Positions 61,470 to 64,000 of a stretch of DNA of 64,000 bases are shown piece by piece. The notes under the pieces are model-generated. The model made no database searches, was not told where the DNA came from, and saw only the letters and a list, made by a program, of their open reading frames with translations. Within the stretch, counting starts at the first letter, position 1. Every line of letters begins with the position of its first letter. Origin of the DNA: Malania oleifera (Eukaryota; Streptophyta; Magnoliopsida; Santalales; Ximeniaceae); the NCBI RefSeq assembly GCF_029873635.1, contig NC_080423.1, forward strand, positions 94,645,191-94,709,190, read 5' to 3'. Made by a program: the position numbers and the translations under genes.

Positions 61470-64000
61470 TACTCTTTGACTCCAGGTGATGCAAAAAACT
61501 CTGGAGATGTGGTAACAGGTAATATTTACATGCTTTCCAATAAAGTTGTTATATTATTTGACTCGAGAGTAACACATTCCTTTATCTCTCGGGAATTTGT
61601 TAAACTGTGTGGATTAGAGATGCAATAGCTAGGTTATGAACTGGTAATGGCTACGCCATCAGGGTTGGCAATTGTATGTAGTAAAGTAGTCCATGATTTT
61701 CTAGTAGTGATCCAGGGAAGGGTATTACCAATTGACCTTATAGTATTTGACATGTATGGCTTCGATATCATCCTAGGGATGGACTGGTTGTCTTCCAATT
61801 ATGCTAGTATTGACTGCCATAGGAAGGAAGTGATGTTTAGAACTCTAGAGGAGCATAAATTCAAGTTTATAGGGTCATGTGTGTGTTCTGCACCATGGAT
61901 CCTTTCAGTTTTGCAGGCTGGTAGATTGCTCCGAAAGGGATGCCAAGGGTATTTGGCGTTTGTGAAAGACACGCTGATAGAAGAATGTAAACTGGAGATG
62001 ATTCCTCTAGTGCACGAGTTCCCTTACGTATTTCTAGAGGACTTGATAGGATTACCTCCAGAACGTGAAGTGGAATTCATTATAGAGTTAGCTCTAGGTA
62101 TGACACCAATATTGAAAGCTTTGTATCGTATGGGTCCAACTGAATTGAGAGAATTGAAAGAACAGCTTCTGGAACTGCTAGATAAGAGGTACATTCGACA
62201 GAGTTTTTCTCCTTAGGGAGCACCTGTGCTATTTGTGAAGAAGAAGGACGAGTCGATGAGGATGTGCATCTACCACAATGAACTTAACAAGGTAACAATA
62301 AAGAACAAATACCCGTTACCAGGATCGATGATCTATTTGACCAACTACAGGGCACGAAGATTTTCTCTAAGATCGATCTACGATCTGGGTATCACCAGTT
62401 GGAGGTGAAAACAGAGGATGTTCTGAAAATAGCTTTCCGAACTCGGTACGACCATTATGAATTTATCGTTATGCCATTTCGGCTTAACTAATGCACCTGC
62501 AGCATTTATGGATCTGATGAACAGGGTTTTTCACGAATACTTAGACCAGTTCATCATGGTATTTATTAATGACATCCTAGTGTATTCTAAGAGTGCTGCA
62601 GAACATGAATTTCATCTAAGACTGGTATTGCAAGTTCTCAGGGATAAGAGGTTATACGCTAAACTGAAGAAGTGTGAGTTCTGGCTGGAACGGATTTCGT
62701 TTTGAGGGCATGTAGTGTCCAAAGAAGGAGTATCTGTGGATCCGAGTAAGATAAAGGTAGTAGTGGACTGGGCGAGACCAAAGAATGTTCAGGAGATCAA
62801 AAGTTTTCTAGGTCTTGCAGGTTACTACCGACTGTTCGTAAAAGGGTTCTCCAGTCTAGCAGGTCCTTTGACGCGACTCACGAGGAAGAATGTGAGGTAT
62901 GATTGGAATAATGAGTGCGAGCAAAGTTTTCAGGAGTTGAAATGGTGATTAGTTACTACTCTAGTTTTGACCATTCCATCTGAGGATGGTGGATTTGTTA
63001 TCTACAGTGACGACTTTAAGAAGGGTCTCGACTGTATTTTAATGCAGCAGGGCAGAGTAGTTGCTTACGCTTCTTGTCAACTCAAGGACTACGAGAAGAG
63101 CTACCCGACACATGATATGAAATTGGCAGCGGTAGTGTTTGCATTAAAAATCTGGAGGCACTACCTGTATGGTGAAAGGTGCGAGATTTTTACTGATCAT
63201 AAAACTCTTAAGTACATTTTCGCCCAGAAAGAACTGAACATGAGACAACGTAGATGGCTTAAGTTGATAAAGGACTATGACTGTATTATTATCAACTAGG
63301 AAAAGCAAATGTGGCAGCTAATGCTCTGAGTCAGAAGTCTATGGATGCGTCAGTCCCCACAGTGGGAGTTCAGCATTAGATTTGTACGGACCTGAAAAAG
63401 TTGGTCATGGAGGTAGTGTAAGGAAATCACCATACTGTTCTTGTTAGCTTAGTAGTACAGCCAACCTTATAGAAGAGGATCCAAGCAGCGCAGAAGGAGG
63501 ATCCAGAGCTTGTTGAGGTTATAGAAGGAGTCTAGAGTGGGTTAAAGTCGAATTTTAGTACCTCCAGTGATGGGATTTTGAGATTCCATAACAGAGTATG
63601 TATACCAAATGATGTCGGAATTAGACGGGTCATTCTGGAGGAGGCACACCGTTCACTCTACATCGTACATCCTGGCAGTACGAAGATGTACTGGAATCTA
63701 AGAAAATATTTTTAGTGATCGAACATGAAAGGAGAGATCGCTCGTTTCGTAGAGTAGTGCCTAACGTGTTAGCGGGTCAAGGCAGAGTATCAAAGGCCAG
63801 CAGGACCACTTCAGCCACTTGACATCCCCAAGTGGAAGTGGGAGCACATCTCGATGGATTTTGTGATGGGATTACCTATGGTGGTGCATGGGCAGAATGC
63901 TATATGGGTTGTAGTTGATCGGCTGACAAAGACTGCACATTTCATTCCTATCAAAGTCAGTTATTCCTTGAATAGGAGGGCAAAGCTATATGTGCAGGAC
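61470..64000 (+). pseudogene. Gypsy F pol: protease, RT, RNase H, integrase (broken, runs off the end)
   Basis: Protease at about 61545-61600 reads FDSRVTHSFIS, where the family has DSGATHSF, so the active-site Gly is lost. RT spans about 62100-62960; the catalytic box reads FINDILVYS instead of FIDD, losing a metal-binding Asp. RNase H follows at 62967-63299 ([11 protein letters not shown]). Integrase starts at about 63540 with the HHCC region and the core WEHISMDFVMGLPMVVHGQN, running past 64000. Stops fall at 62216, 62490 (frameshift), 62703, 62946 and after 63299. Domain order (RT-RNase H before integrase) is Ty3/gypsy. Confidence 0.93.

Overview
This is a piece of a plant nuclear genome, most likely from a eudicot. 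It is AT-rich, has GT-AG introns and plant gene families, and is filled with nested Ty1/copia and Ty3/gypsy LTR retrotransposons. No bacterial, organellar, rRNA, tRNA or CRISPR feature was seen. I cannot name the species.

Two host genes are supported, both on the minus strand. At the left edge are the first two coding exons of a B1-type cyclin-dependent kinase (806-1629); the rest of the gene lies beyond position 1. Its promoter carries AACGG (MSA-type) cores expected of a G2/M gene. In the middle is a complete nine-exon gene for cofactor-independent phosphoglycerate mutase (21917-30576). Its splice phases close perfectly to 560 codons, and the catalytic serine falls at residue 82.

Everything else is retrotransposon or unassigned intergenic DNA, and exact 5-bp target-site duplications (TSDs) let the nesting be read. 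(1) A decayed copia (3253-9309) is split by a 2.1-kb gypsy solo LTR (4615-6711, TSD TATAT). (2) Copia A (10776-20326, TSD TGATT) is split by a SIRE-like solo LTR (11285-15659, TSD ACTTT), which is itself split by truncated copia B. (3) A non-autonomous gypsy derivative, LARD-1 (31574-40490, TSD TGAAA), has a 3.35-kb solo LTR in its left LTR (32990-36341, TSD CATTG). (4) Copia D begins at 40628. It is interrupted by a SIRE-like solo LTR (41481-45597, TSD ATATA) that carries a gypsy solo LTR (42085-44217, TSD GTTCT). It is interrupted again by LARD-2 (45727-52431), which carries another solo LTR (49130-50865, TSD AAAAT). Its pol resumes at about 52440 and is cut at 54893 by minus-strand copia E. 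(5) Copia E is cut at 56425 by gypsy F, whose 5' LTR, gag with a 670-bp triplication, and pol run off the right end.

The most interesting signals are not genes. Unrelated LTR families here all carry arrays of a short GTCGAC/CGACTG-type motif just upstream of the TATA box. Several diverged gypsy LTRs share the same ordered short conserved blocks. Two diverged LARD elements keep the same roughly 0.5-kb internal region, with the pol tail, the polypurine tract and, in one, an intact tRNA-Met primer site. All retrotransposon reading frames seen are broken. Sequence similarity was judged by eye; no alignment program or database was used.
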